A DNA stretch of 64,000 bases from Sisyra terminalis (GCA_958496175.1 OY292280.1:10788001-10852000); one strand, 5' to 3'; counted from the stretch's first letter, positions 35,801 to 47,294 are shown. Translations and numbers: made by a program. Notes: a model not told the origin generated them from the sequence alone.

Positions 35801-38800
35801 ATCTTATTGAGTGGTATGTTTCGTTGAACTCTAAACAGATTTGTGGTTGTTTAGCAACCCTAAGTACACAACTTATGAATTACCCTAATAAGATTTGCGT
35901 GTGAGTTCTCACGCAAATGAGTTTGTAAGTCTCAAGTATAAGATAATACACGAATTCGATTAAGAATTCAAGTGAAACTCTGTTAAAGTATTAAAAATAG
36001 AAAATAAGTGATGAAGAAGTTGAACACATTTGAGGGGTGAAGGATTTTAGTTTAGTGGAAAAAAAAAAATTAAACGCCCACAGATATCGAGGAAAACAGC
36101 TTAAATGCTATTATCATAAGAAATGAATAAACGAGGGATTGAAGGTTGGTAATTAAGCGGTCGAATTTAATTACTTGCGTCGCTATTGTTTTCTTCGAAA
36201 AGAAAACTCAATAAAGTTTTTCCAATGTTTTTTTTACGAAAGCTTTTTTTTTGAACGGTTCATTGGTTTACCTGTGGTGGTAAGGGTGGGCTTTATGGAA
36301 ATATCTTCGTATATTTACGTCCAAAAGATGTCAACGAAGATGCTCCCTCAATCACAGTTTTCATCCCCTATTGACAAAATCTTCGCCATATTTTTTGTGC
36401 AAACATAATAATAAATTCAATTATTTTCGTTTGGGTATAACAAAGAGATGCGATTTCATGAATTTTCTCGATTTTATTTAGATTTGTGTGCTCTTTGTCA
36501 GACATTATTGATTTTATGGGAAATTTCAAAGCTTTCGAAGCTTTTTTCAGTCGTTCTTCAGAATTGAAACAGAGTTTTTTTTTTTTTTTGTTAACAATTG
36601 CTTATGCTTTTCACGAGTCAGTCTGATTCGGTGGAAAAAAGAAGACTGAAGTTTTCTAAGTGAGCTTTCGAATCGATTGGAGCTTTGAGTTAAATTAGGA
36701 ATGATTCAAGCGTTTGTGGAAAACTAAATTTGGACAATTACAAAAAAAAAAAAAAAAAATCTCTTTACATTTCAAGCTCGACTGACATCCCTTATTTCAC
36801 GGCCGATTTCATCGCATCTATTTTCGACTAAATTTCTCAACTTTGCCAACGAACTACTAAACAAAACTCCCACTCATCCAAGCAAAGCTCCACTGTTCCT
36901 TTGAAACTTTCTTCGGTGAATGAAAAATACAATTTTCGATTGCCACTTTCGGTGGTACAAGTCAAACAAACTCCCACATTTGAAATTTTCACTTTTCGCA
37001 GAGATTATCAGTTTGGCAACTCATTACTCCCATTGACAACGGCACAATATTGCAAAAGCTCCCGTAACTCATCGCCAGGGAATAACTTTTCACCGCACAA
37101 TCAATAAAAGAAGATAAACACAATAACGTTTTAAGAACCGTTAATGAAAAGCACGACAAACATGAAGGGAAAATCACATCACCAAAAGCTCAAAGCACCA
37201 AAACGCACGCAAGAAAAAAGCACAGCTTTCAAACTTCTCTGCATGTTTTCCATGCAGAGAAATATGTGGTGAAAAGCTTCGTTAAAATACGTTCCCATTC
37301 CCACGTCTGGAAAAACTAAAAATCAAAGGAGGAAAAAAATGTGAAACTTTTAAGTGAAAAGTATGCATATATGTACTGTCATCTATTTTAGAAAGTACGT
37401 GGGATTATGATGCAGACTTGATATTATCCCTGGGAATAGCATTGCGATATTCCCAACTGTGTAGGCGACTGGAAGACTCATATAATCTATGCGAGTTTCG
37501 TAAGCGATTTATTATGCATTTTTCCCTAATATAATAGATTTAAATTTATGCAAAATTATAACAATACAAACAGTTATCTGAAAACGAAATAACCTTCATC
37601 ACATATTTTAAGAGAAAAAAAATATATATAAAACAAGACATCCATCATAAAATAAAATATACACCAACGATAAAGTTTCATATTGAAAATTGTAGGTCTT
37701 TAAAATGGTGCTCATCCTATTCAGCGCTGCTTCAGCATTTTCGTTAGAATTTCATTATATATTAAAATCACATCACAAAAACTGAGGAATTTTTTCGCTT
37801 TTGGTAGAAATTTAAAACAAGTAGGGGAGACCGGGTACAAAAGTAACGGTATAAGCTTGGATTAGGAACGTCGAAATTTGAGAATTGTTTTCAAATGGTT
37901 TCGATATTATTCATGTACGTATTGTTCACTCGAATGCAATTTGTACGTAAATTTTGACATATGCCAGAAATGAAGAAGCGACGATTATTTTCAAATATGT
38001 ATTTATATTGTATTATGTAAAATTAAATTTTCTAAATAAAGTCTACTTTAGCTCAAGTCCATTTCAGCACACCCACAATCTGACAACGTTGCATTTTCGA
38101 CTTTGTTTTAATTTAATTCGCGATTAAATCGGTCCATAATAAAAATTTACCCACAAAAGAGAGAATTATACCATATTAGAATTGAATTAACAAAAATATC
38201 GCGAATTTAATTAAAAACAAAATCGAAAATGCAATGTTGGCAGATTGTAGGTGTGCTAAAATGGACTTGAGACGAAAACTTAATTTTACATATTATAATA
38301 TAAATACATATTTAAAAATAAACGTCACTTCTTCATTTCTGGCATGTCAAAGTTTACGTACAAATTGCATTCGAGTGAACAATACGTACCCATTCGGAAT
38401 AGTTCTATTCAGTTCGGAATATCTCGACGTTCCTGATCCAAGCTTATACCAAAGTAACAATTTCTAATTTTACCTTGATTTCTGGCTGGGTGTTATTATT
38501 GCCATTAAATGAATATAACCACAAATAAATTTAGTTTATGTTCTTCACAATAGTAATACTTGGCAATCGAAATACGTATATCTTGACCAATATTTTAAAA
38601 TTCGTTGAAAAAGATTTTAGTAGTTAAAATGGGTGTCTCAATTTGAATTTTTTCTTATTAAATATAAGAATATAATTGGATTTTAGTAAAGAAAAAATGG
38701 CTTAGTGCTTATGACTGAGGATGCAAACGGTACATCGATTTTTTTAAGATATATCGTTCATAAATATCGAGGTGTGAACTTCAATGTTGAAATCCATGGC

Positions 38801-41800
38801 AATGTTTTATAAACGATATTTCATCATAGCGCCATCTTTCATTCCGTTTATAATCTACAGCTACACATACAAACAATTAACTCTCGATCATAACGTTGGT
38901 TTCTGAACTCCGTCAGTTTATAAAATAACGCGTTAGATTATAAACTAATGGAGTTTACAATTTTACGGTATTGAATATAATTTCTTAACAAGTATTATAT
39001 AAAAAATATACATAAATAGTGGTATAAAGCCAAGGTTTATAAAATACCCAGGTGGCCTCATGCACCAAGTGACGTATCCAGAAGAAATTCTAATTCATAG
39101 CTGTTGGTAGCATTGGTAACATTACATCATATTGGTGCGTATAGTTTTTCAATACGTATATATCTTCAGACTGATTCAAATTTCAAAATTTTTCGTATGA
39201 CGTCATTTTTTTTCATGGGGCAACCTGTGTAATTTATTAACTTTGGTATAAAGCATCGAAAAAAATCGATATATCGTTTATAAGCTTCTATGTTTTTAAT
39301 ATCTATATTGTAAATTCTAATTTTTCTTAAAATCTTATTTTGATTATCCAGGATAAATTTTCGTACTTTAATCAATATTTTGTACCTACGAAGTGAATTT
39401 CATACTAATTAATGAGACTATCGAAAAAAGGTCAATTAAAATTCGAATTTTTACCATTTCACCGGACGCCATCTATGAGAAATTTCTTAGAACTTGTAGT
39501 CAACATAATTTTTATTGAGCCTATAGGCGATTGATTTGTCGTTAAAAAGTTAAATGTTGAATAACTTTTAATGGAGTGATTTAATCGAAAATTCATTAGA
39601 GACCTTTTTTGTAGAGCGTTAAATTTTACGTTGGAATAATTTGATCTTAAATCTTTTCATCCATTTGTTTCTGAGAAAAAAAATGAATGGTAAAAAGTCA
39701 AATAATCCCATGTTATTTAAATGGTAAATGTAACATGATTCCGGCACGGTTTCAATAACAAAAAAGCGAACAACCAACAACAATTCTGTACATAAAGTTG
39801 GCCATGTTTCTTAGCGATAATGCGCTAATGGTGGTCGAAAAATAACAAAAACATGTCTGAATTTTTGAGGACATGTGAGCTAACAAATTGCCTATCATGT
39901 TCGTTCTCATTATTTCCCAAATTGATTTTTTTACAGCAACTGCCCTCTGAATTTTTAGTTTAACATATAAAAAAAAATGTCCAGTACAATTAAGCTCTTA
40001 ATTTCTTGATTAAACCGTGCCGGAATCATGTTACTTTTACCATTTAAATAACATGGGGTTATTTGACTTTAAACTTTTAATTTTTTTTCTCCGAAACAAA
40101 TGGATCAAAAGATTTAAAATTACATTATTCTGACGTAAAATTTAACGCTCTACAAAAAAGGTGTCTAATGAATTTTCGGTTAAATCACACCATTAAAAGT
40201 TATTCAACATTTAACTTGTGCCTAATATAAATTTTGAAATGTTTTCAACTTTTTGCTCGTTTTTACTTTTTTTAATTACAAAATCATTGAAAGAGAAAAT
40301 AAAAATTATTATCATTAGAGCGCCAGTGATTATTTGCGTTAATTTTATGGCTTGAATTGAACATTAAACAAAAAAATCATATTTTGACAATTAAAACCGG
40401 TGACATAAGATCCGAATTGGCTATAGTCGTGAAATTCAATTTATCCAGGATAAATTTTCGAACTTTAATCAATATTTTGTACCTACGAAGTGAATTTCAT
40501 ACTTGTTAATGAGACTATCGACAAAAGTTTAATTAAAATTCGAATTTTTACCATTTCACCTGACGCCATCTATGAGAAATTTCTTAGAACTTGAAGTCAA
40601 CAAATTAAATATTGAATAAATTACAAAATACAAATTAAACAAATTAATTCAAGTTAAATGTTGAATAACTTTTAATGGAGTGATTTAATCGAAAATTCAT
40701 TAGAAACCTTTTTTGTAGAGCGTTAAATTTTACGTCCGAATATAGTAGTTTTAAATCTTTTCATCCATTTGTTTCTTAGAAAAAAAATTAAAAGTAAAAA
40801 GTCAAATAATCCTATGTTATTCAAATGATGAAAGTAACATGATTCCGGCACGGTTTAATCAAGAAATTATGAGCTTAATTGTATTGGATAATTTTTTTTG
40901 TGTCTTAAACTAAAAATTTAGGGAGCGATCGCTGTAAAAAAATCAATTTGGGAAATAACGGGCACCCTTAGATTCAGGAAAGAGCCATAGAAAAGTCTTC
41001 TCTCGTGAAATAATGGATTACTTTTTCCGCGGCCTTGTCCAATGCTTAATTTCACTGATGGATTGTCATTTGGTTCTTTGCTTCCTAAATATTACAGTGT
41101 ATGTTTTTGAAGTTACCTTTAATATGTATTCTTTTAATATTTTTGTATTTTTCGACTTTTCAATTTAATATAAATAAATGAACGAAGTCTAAGAATTTTG
41201 GAAGTGTTTCAAGTGGAGGAAAGCTGCTAAAATCCGTTCTATATGATCTTTAGTAATTACTTTAGCTGTTTCACCTTTCCTTTCATCATTACCATAAGTA
41301 TATCAAAATTATTTATGCTAAATTAATTTTTGCTAAGATTAATGTCGTACCGTCAAAGGTGACACCTGAAGCACATCTCCTTTCCCGATTCATCCTGAAA
41401 TTACGTCACGATATTTGTATGTAAAGAGGCATATCTCTGTCAACTTAAGCACAACTGTGTCAATAGAAAATGTAATTCAAAGAACGAAAAGCTCTCTATC
41501 CCTCACTCTCTCTCTCCCCCGTAAAGCTCACAGAAATGTCTATTGTAAATAATGAAACCGAAAAGCTTCCGTTTAGGAGAGAACTCATTAAAGATATAGA
41601 AACAAACTTGAGCTTGTTTAGATGAAAGAGACGCAACAAAATTAAGCCTTAGGCAAAAGGATATTGTCTCTTGTTAAAGACTTCTAGCTACAAAGAGCTT
41701 ACGAGCTTGATTAAAAGCATTGTGCTTTTAATGGAAAATTCATTTTAAACAATTTTTTTTGTTTCGCTTCTCTTTTGTTTCTTAATTAAATTTTCTTATT

Positions 41801-44800
41801 TTCAATTTATCGTTTATACCTCAATTATCAATTATTTTTCTCAGTTTACCGACAGATTTAAACGCGAAATGAAAAACAATGCACCATGGAAAAGTGTCAC
41901 AAAAATAATCCATTTTTAAACCCCCACCACTTGTTTTTCGGGGGTAAGCGTCACCAAATACAAACATCTCATATTCGTAAATTTAATTTCTGTTCCGCTT
42001 TTTTCGGTAGGTGTACATTTTTTTAATTTTGGATGAAATATAATTTTAATGCGCAAAATAGAACTGTGACGTCACAATCACAAGAACATCCCCATAATAG
42101 AAAATTCATTTTAAACAATTTTTTTTGTTTCGCTTCTCTTTTGTTTCTTAATTAAATTTTCTTATTTTCAATTTATCGTTTCTACCTCAATTATCAATTA
42201 TTTTTCCGAGTTTACCGACAGATTTAAACGCGAAATGAAAAACAATGCACCATGAAAAAGTGTCACAACAATAATCCTTTTTTCAACCCCCACCACTTGT
42301 TTTTCGGGGGTAAGCGTCACCAAATACAAACATCCCATACTCGTAAATTAAATTTCTGTTCCGCTTTTTTCGGTAGATGTAAATTTTTTTAATTTTGGAT
42401 AAAATATAATTTTAATGCGCAAAATAGAACTGTGACGTCACAATCACAAGAACATCCCCATAATAGAAAATTCATTTTAAACAATTTTTTTTGTTTCGCT
42501 TCTCTTTTGTTTCTTAATTAAATTTTCTTATTTTCAATTTTTCGTTTATACCTCAATTATCAATTATTTTTCTCAGTTTACCGACAGATTTAAACGCGAA
42601 ATGAAAAACAATGCACCATGGAAAAGTGTCACAACAATAATCCATTTTTAAACCCCCACTACTTGTTTTTCGGGGGTAAGCGTCACCAAATACAAACATC
42701 TCATATTCGTAAATTAAATTTCTGTTCCGCTTTTTTCGGTAGATGTAATTTTTTTTAAATTTGGATAAAATATAATTTTAATGCGCAAAATAGAACTGTG
42801 ACGTCACAATCACAAGAATATCCCCATAATGGAAAATTCATTTTAAACAATTTTTTTTTTGTTTCGCTTCTCTTTTGTTTCTTAATTAAATTTTCTTATT
42901 TTCAATTTATCGTTTATACCTCAATTATCAATTATTTTTCTCAGTTTACCGACAGATTTAAACGCGAAATGAAAAACAATGCACCATGGAAAAGTGACAC
43001 AACAATAATCCATTTTTAAACCCCCACCGCTTGTTTTTCGGGGGTAAGCGTCACCAAATACAAACATCTCATATTCGTAAATTTAATTTCTGTTCCGCGT
43101 TTTTCGGTAGGTGTACATTTTTTTAATTTTGGATGAAATATAATTTTAATGCGCAAAATAGAACTGTGACGTCACAATCACAAGAACATCCCCATAATGG
43201 AACATTCATTTTAAACAATTTTTTTTGTTTCGCTTCTCTTTTGTTTCTTAATTAAATTTTCTTATTTTCAATTTTTCGTTTATACCTCAATTATCAATTA
43301 TTTTTCTCAGTTTACCGACAGATTTAAACGCGAAATGAAAAACAATGCACCATGGAAAAGTGTCACAACAATAATCCATTTTTAAACCCCCACCACTTGT
43401 TTTTCGGGGGTAAGCGTCACCAAATACAAACATCTCATATTCGTAAATTAAATTTCTGTTCCGCTTTTTTCGGTAGATGTATTTTTTTTTAAATTTGGAT
43501 AAAATATAATTTTAATGCGCAAAATAGAACTGTGACGTCACAATCGCAGGAACATCCCCATTCCATTGTCATATTTTATCACAAAATTAAACAAATACCC
43601 TCTTTTCAATATGGCCTTCTTTATACACGACTTTAATATTAATAATTACAAATAGCAATGGACTTATTTGTGATAAATATCTGCTGAAAATCGATCGCAA
43701 AGTCATTGTTTTTTGGTATTTTCCAAATATTTTTCCCTGAATATTTTTTAAACAAAATTCATATTTGAATAAAAAGGACAATAAATAGCGATATTTATAG
43801 ATATTTGATTACGGTAAACATAAACAATGTGGGAAGAAAGAAACGAAATAAAACGTAATTAAAACATCGCAATATTGTGTATGTGCTTTCCAATAATGCG
43901 ATGTTATATAACTGAATTATTGTAACGCAATATTTCTGCAACATTATCATATTATTATTACTGTTAAAGCCAAATAAAAAATATTTTGTAATCCAATTTA
44001 TCAAAATCTTTATTAATCTTCAAACACAAATTTGAGCAAAAGTAAGACGTACTACCCTGATACGTAATTCGATTGTCAAGCAATCTCAACAGTGGTCATC
44101 AAGTTGTATTGGATTGCTCTGTAACTGCTACGTGATTAAATCACACCAGTCCTTTTCTCAAATTTATCAGAGATCTCCAAAAGATTAAATACGGCCTTGA
44201 CTCGGGCTCTGATCTGTTAAACTAATTGATAACCACTGATGAATACTGCTTGGTAGTAGGGATACAAACGATACATCGATTTTTTCTAATAATGATACTT
44301 TCTTTCAATAATACACCATTCTTTATAAGATAGTTTAACTAGTGTCCAACCGAAACTAGTTTCCCAAAGCCAACCAATTTTCTTTTTCGAACATCGTAGT
44401 ACCGGACCTCGCAATACGAGCGCTGGCGTCGTTTTATCTTCCGTTGATAAGAAAAACGAACCGATACGAAATTTAAAGGTGAAAGCAAGATAACAACAAT
44501 CGTGAAATAAATTGTTTCCCCCACTAACGGAAGATAAAACGACGCCAGCGCTCGTATTGAGAAATTCGGTACTACCATTTTCAAAAAAGAAAAATTGATT
44601 GCCTTTGGGCCCAAAGTTTCGGTCGAAAAAACTAGTTTTGGTCGGACACTATTATGAATTTGAATAGCTCCATCATCTGTACCGTCCGTAATCTACAACT
44701 ATACAGTTAAATAGAAACTTTTTTTATTAACCAATATAAATTTGGGACTTCCATCAGTTTAAACTATAACGCGTGGGATTATTCACTGAAGGGTTCACAA

Positions 44801-47160
44801 TTTTACGGTTAAAATAATCGATATATCGTTCATGAACATCGATATTTTTAATGCGGAATGTTGCATTCCGACTTGGCAATCGAAATACATTTATACATTA
44901 GACTGATTCAAAAAAAATGATGAATTTTTTTTTCTTAATTATATCGCAAAAATTGTTGGGAATGACAAAAACAAATCCTGTGAAAGTTTAAGCTCTTAAT
45001 ATTAATATTAAGAGGAGCCGCATCGCAAATTTCGATTTTTCATTTAAATAACATGGGAACAATATTCTCTGGCACTTTGGAATTTTATAGCTCACGTTGG
45101 TGACAATATTTCGGAATGACCAAGGTATATTCTTGTAGAAAATTGAACGATCTACAAAAAAGGTCGCGGACAATTTTTTGATATATTTATTCCTTCAAAA
45201 GTTATTCGAGGTCAACGTTGAACTGAAGAGAAATTTTAATATTTTTTCAATTTTATGACGCGACCATCAATTTTATGAGAAAATTTTGTGGGACATTTTT
45301 TGAAGAGCACTTTTTTTCCCATAACTTATTTCATTAAAAGTTTTTGATATTTTTCACAGGTCCTAAGTTATTTAATTAAAATAAAAAAATATTTTTTTTG
45401 TTAAAAATATATTAATTCAGGGAATTTGCAGTTTAATGCAAATAACTTAGAACCTGTAAAAAATATCAACAACTTTTAACAAGATATGTTATAGAAAAAA
45501 AAGTGCTCTACAAAAAATTTCCTATAAAATTTTCTCATAAAATTGATGGTTGGGTCAAAAAATTGAAAAAATATTAAAATTTATTTTTAGTTCAACTTTG
45601 ACCTAGAATAACTTTTGAAGAAATAAATATATCAAAAACTTGTTTGAGAACTTTTTTGTAGATCGTTCAATTTTCTACAAGAATATACCTTGGTCATTCC
45701 GAAATATTGTCACCAACGTGAGCCATAAAATTCCAAAGTGCTAGAGAATATTGGTCCCATGTTATTTAAATGGAAAATCGAAATTTGCGATGCGGCACCT
45801 CTTAATATTAATATTAAGAGCTTAAACTTACACAGGATTTTTTTTTTGTCATTCCCAACAATATTTTCGATATAATTATGAAAAAAAAATCATCATTTTT
45901 TTTTGAATCAGTCTAATAGACATATTTTGTTAAAATGTATGTTTATAGTTTACTTTTGTGAGTTATATTAATAAATTAGACAGCAATATATGCTTTAAAC
46001 AGTTAAACTGTTTAAAGTTAGCAAAAAAATTTAATTGATATAATATTTGTGGTTGGTAGAATTTATAGGCCGAAAAATAAGCTTTGATTTTTTTTTTTTT
46101 GTTGTAGTATGCGTGTTGGATATCGTCCCGTTTATGGGCGAGTTGTGCATAAAGCTCCGATATCCCGACATGTTATGCAACCGGAACGAAACCGAGCTTT
46201 CGAGGAAGTTTTTCGTTTATATGGAACAGTTCACCGGGCAAATGGGGATGTAGCTCCTCGACGTCAAACTCAGTTTCGTTTACCAGGAGGACATGTAGGA
46301 CATGCCGTCACAGCCCACAGTGGCAGTTTTCAGCATTTAAAGGTAAAAAGTTTATAATTTTCCACAAAACTTTCAACAATTTATCACACACATGAAAACG
46401 AAATCATTAATTTTCATGTCACCTTCTAATGTCTGGGGATTTCTCTTACGAGTTCATCCGGACTGCGTCCTAGAAGGACTACTTTATCCACGATATCTCT
46501 ACTAAGAAATAATTAATTTAAAAATCAATTCTTTCATCGGTTTCAATAACCTTAATAGGTGCCACCCAGCGATTGAAAATGCCAATAAGACATTCACCAG
46601 TAATCATTCTGTTTTACAAATAGTTTCTGAAAGTATCCTTTTATTGTTTAGGAGTTGATTCGCAATGAAAGAGTACGTGAGCTGCAACAACAACGTTTGG
46701 CCGAAGAGATGGCAGCACGCGCTGCTGTTTTAAAAGCATCCGGAAAGGTTCCTGATCGCAAATATGGCCAAACTTCACAGTAAGTTTCAACCGAAACGAG
46801 TTCAACAATTCTTTATCACTAACTGTACTACTTTTAGGTATACATACGACGATAGTGGTGATGATATCATGAATGATGAAGGATCCATGAAAGATTATAT
46901 GATAGCCAGTTTAAATTCTGGAAACGGAGTACTTACATTCCCAGATCCAGTTGCCCCACCATCGTCCATGTTACGATCAGCAACTCTCAACAGATATGAA
47001 CCCCGATTTTTTCAAAAGTTGAACATGAATGAACGTGATGACCGCAACAATGACATATTGCAGGCAGCATTTAATGTATGAAAAATTTTTCAGAAATCCA
47101 AAAAAACAAATAACTACCTAAATTCCGATTTTTTTTTAGAATGATGCTGATGATTTATAA
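32878..47160 (+). CDS. Secreted protein of unknown function, five exons, 327 aa
   Basis: I assign exons 32878-33239, 46108-46342, 46652-46779, 46838-47075 and 47140-47160; all introns are GT-AG and the phases agree. Exon 1 ends with two bases of a Gly codon that exon 2 completes across a 12.9 kb intron. The protein starts with a signal peptide (about residues 1-25, hydrophobic core VILVNLLIWSW), then a Gly/Ala-rich stretch, then SCEQLRAMWRFSKRQSR (70-86) with the only cysteine of the protein, C71, and a dibasic KR. TYRDPF follows (96-101). An RR pair is at 172-173. A charged helix, likely coiled coil, spans about 196-230 (RNERVRELQQQRLAEEMAAR). The C-terminus is acidic (YTYDDSGDD, DADDL). It has no further membrane segment. 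I do not recognise the family. A secreted factor or prohormone processed at basic sites is possible, and C71 could form a disulfide-linked dimer; both are inferences. An alternative is that exon 2 starts a separate gene at Met 46109. Confidence 0.75.
33420..35870. repeat. Direct duplication of about 1.1-1.4 kb in the first intron
   Basis: Copy one (about 33420-34780) and copy two (about 34790-35870) share long stretches, such as gttataatgcatgaaggaaa at 33499 and 34864, and gctacgtttcgttacgtat at 33798 and 35143. Copy one has an extra 154 bp MITE at 33965-34118 that is absent from copy two. Inside each copy are shorter repeats of about 110-130 bp (gaaatacgtaactataatac, cgacttataattttcttaaa). 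It is non-coding. Confidence 0.75.
33965..34118. mobile_element. Mutator-like MITE (CAAGGTTTATAAA ends), with empty site nearby
   Basis: The left end CATGATTTATAAAATACAC and right end TGTAATTTATAAACCTTG are inverted repeats. It is 154 bp, like the copy at 58378. The flanks ggttaaaac and gtatagaac match at 6 of 9. The related empty site in the second half of the duplication reads ccggtataggac (near 35303). It carries TGACGTCA at 34067-34074. Confidence 0.75.
35871..37823. other. Intron DNA with an AGCT-rich island
   Basis: Intronic. From about 36520 to 37280 ten AGCT words occur (for example caAAGCTTTcgAAGCTTttt near 36527). Open frames at 36175 and 36901 have no recognisable domain or splice context. 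Confidence 0.45.
37824..38565. mobile_element. GGGGAGACCGGGTAC element split by a palindromic hAT
   Basis: The left end GGGGAGACCGGGTACAAAAG is preceded by TA. After 24 bp it is interrupted by the 603 bp palindrome (37848-38450) and resumes at 38451 with sequence that matches, inverted, the inner part of the copy at 20540-20650 (taccttgatttctggctggg). The far end is not seen and runs into a CGATTGCCAAGC family piece near 38570. Confidence 0.7.
37848..38450. mobile_element. Palindromic hAT-like element, complete 603 bp copy
   Basis: The ends GGTATAAGCTTGGATTAGG and CCTGATCCAAGCTTATACC are inverted repeats. Flanks are aaagtaac on both sides (37840-37847, 38451-38458), an exact 8 bp target duplication typical of hAT insertion. 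The arms include cgtattgttcactcgaatgc and its mirror. The core (about 38050-38275) is a CAACGTTGC MITE sequence. It has no transposase, so it must have been moved in trans. Confidence 0.88.
38710..38985. repeat. TATCGAT-family repeat
   Basis: It contains gatatatcgttcataaatat, gcgccatcttt, a taatctacagctacacatac block and gcgttagattataaact in the same order as the copies at 44262 and 47407. Its borders are not clear. Non-coding. Confidence 0.6.
39031..39245. mobile_element. Mutator-like MITE with exact 9 bp target duplication
   Basis: The ends are CAAGGTTTATAAAATACCC and TGTAATTTATTAACTTTG. The flanks gtataaagc at 39022-39030 and 39246-39254 are identical over 9 bp, the size made by Mutator-type transposases. 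The internal sequence is somewhat longer than in the 154 bp copies. It carries TGACGTCA at 39198-39205. Confidence 0.85.
39346..40860. repeat. Palindrome with a partial direct duplication
   Basis: The block 39540-39765 is the reverse complement of about 40010-40225 (tgattccggcacggtt against aaccgtgccggaatcatg). The block 39346-39770 recurs in direct orientation at 40440-40862 (attttcg-actttaatcaatat, ccatctatgagaaatttctt). The words gtagagcgttaaatttta and gctctacaaaaaaggt link it to the foldback family at 14411 and 44899. I found no clear terminal repeats. Confidence 0.65.
40863..41732. other. Intron DNA with a short AGCT-rich stretch
   Basis: Nothing coding. Seven AGCT words occur between 41488 and 41710 (gaaAAGCTCtct, gtaAAGCTCac, gaaAAGCTTcc, tacgAGCTTg), directly upstream of the CRE-bearing array. 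Confidence 0.45.
41733..43562. repeat. Five-copy 366 bp tandem array, each unit with a CRE site
   Basis: Units begin with the gaaaattcattttaaacaat block at about 41733, 42100, 42466, 42833 and 43201. They are about 95% alike by eye. Each ends with ctgtgacgtcacaatc, so TGACGTCA occurs at 42067, 42433, 42799, 43167 and 43533 (spacing 366, 366, 368, 366). Each also contains accccca-cacttgtttttcgg and gtttaccgacagatttaaac. The array lies in the first intron of the secreted-protein gene. The roughly 60-70 codon frames within it are by-products. Confidence 0.92.
44006..44150. repeat. CGATTGCCAAGC family fragment
   Basis: A diverged copy: gatacgtaattcgattgtca, gtggtcatcaagttgtattg. No ends visible. 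Confidence 0.55.
44342..44649. mobile_element. MITE with AGTGTCC(A/G)ACCGAAACT ends
   Basis: The left end AGTGTCCAACCGAAACTAG and right end CTAGTTTTGGTCGGACACT are inverted repeats. The inner arms pair as well (cttccgttgataag and ggaagataaaacgacgcc around a central unpaired part). It is related to the element at 7566-9488. It interrupts a TATCGAT-family repeat (44262-44862). I see no convincing target duplication. Confidence 0.7.
44899..45915. mobile_element. Foldback DNA transposon, complete 1017 bp copy
   Basis: The ends TAGACTGATTCAAAAAAAAT and TTTTTTTGAATCAGTCTA are inverted repeats, and the whole element is a palindrome centred near 45405: ttaatattaatattaagagg near 44997 mirrors cctcttaatattaatattaa near 45797. 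The flanks ttatacat and atagacat match at 6 of 8. It contains tttttgtagatcgttcaatt in both arms. No coding capacity. Confidence 0.85.
45960..46107. other. End of the giant intron; acceptor of exon 2
   Basis: A short CGATTGCCAAGC-family tail (acagttaaactgtttaaagt, near 45995) is followed by a T tract and the acceptor gttgtag at 46101-46107. Confidence 0.6.
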
Positions 47161-47288
47161 ATTCAATTTGCTTATTTGTAAAAAATATACTTGGCAATCG
47201 GACTGTGGCAGCAACATTTTACGTAAATATAACCAAACATTACCAATAATAAGGAAATAAGTGCATTAAAATCGAAAAAGTATTTTTG

Positions 47289-47294
47289 AATAAA
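47289..47294 (+). terminator. Possible polyadenylation signal of the secreted-protein gene
   Basis: AATAAA lies 129 bp after the stop codon at 47158-47160. No other gene nearby would use it. Confidence 0.5.

Noticed and set aside
41733..43562. CRISPR-like reading of the regular array
   Set aside because: Units are 366 bp with no short repeat and unique spacer pattern; it is a simple tandem repeat.
44339..44614. 91-codon minus frame with basic C-terminus
   Set aside because: Lies inside the AGTGTCC MITE and follows its inverted arms; no transposase motif.
33240..46107. Treating exon 1 as a separate single-exon gene
   Set aside because: Its open frame meets a strong GTAAGT donor, and the phase fits exon 2 exactly.
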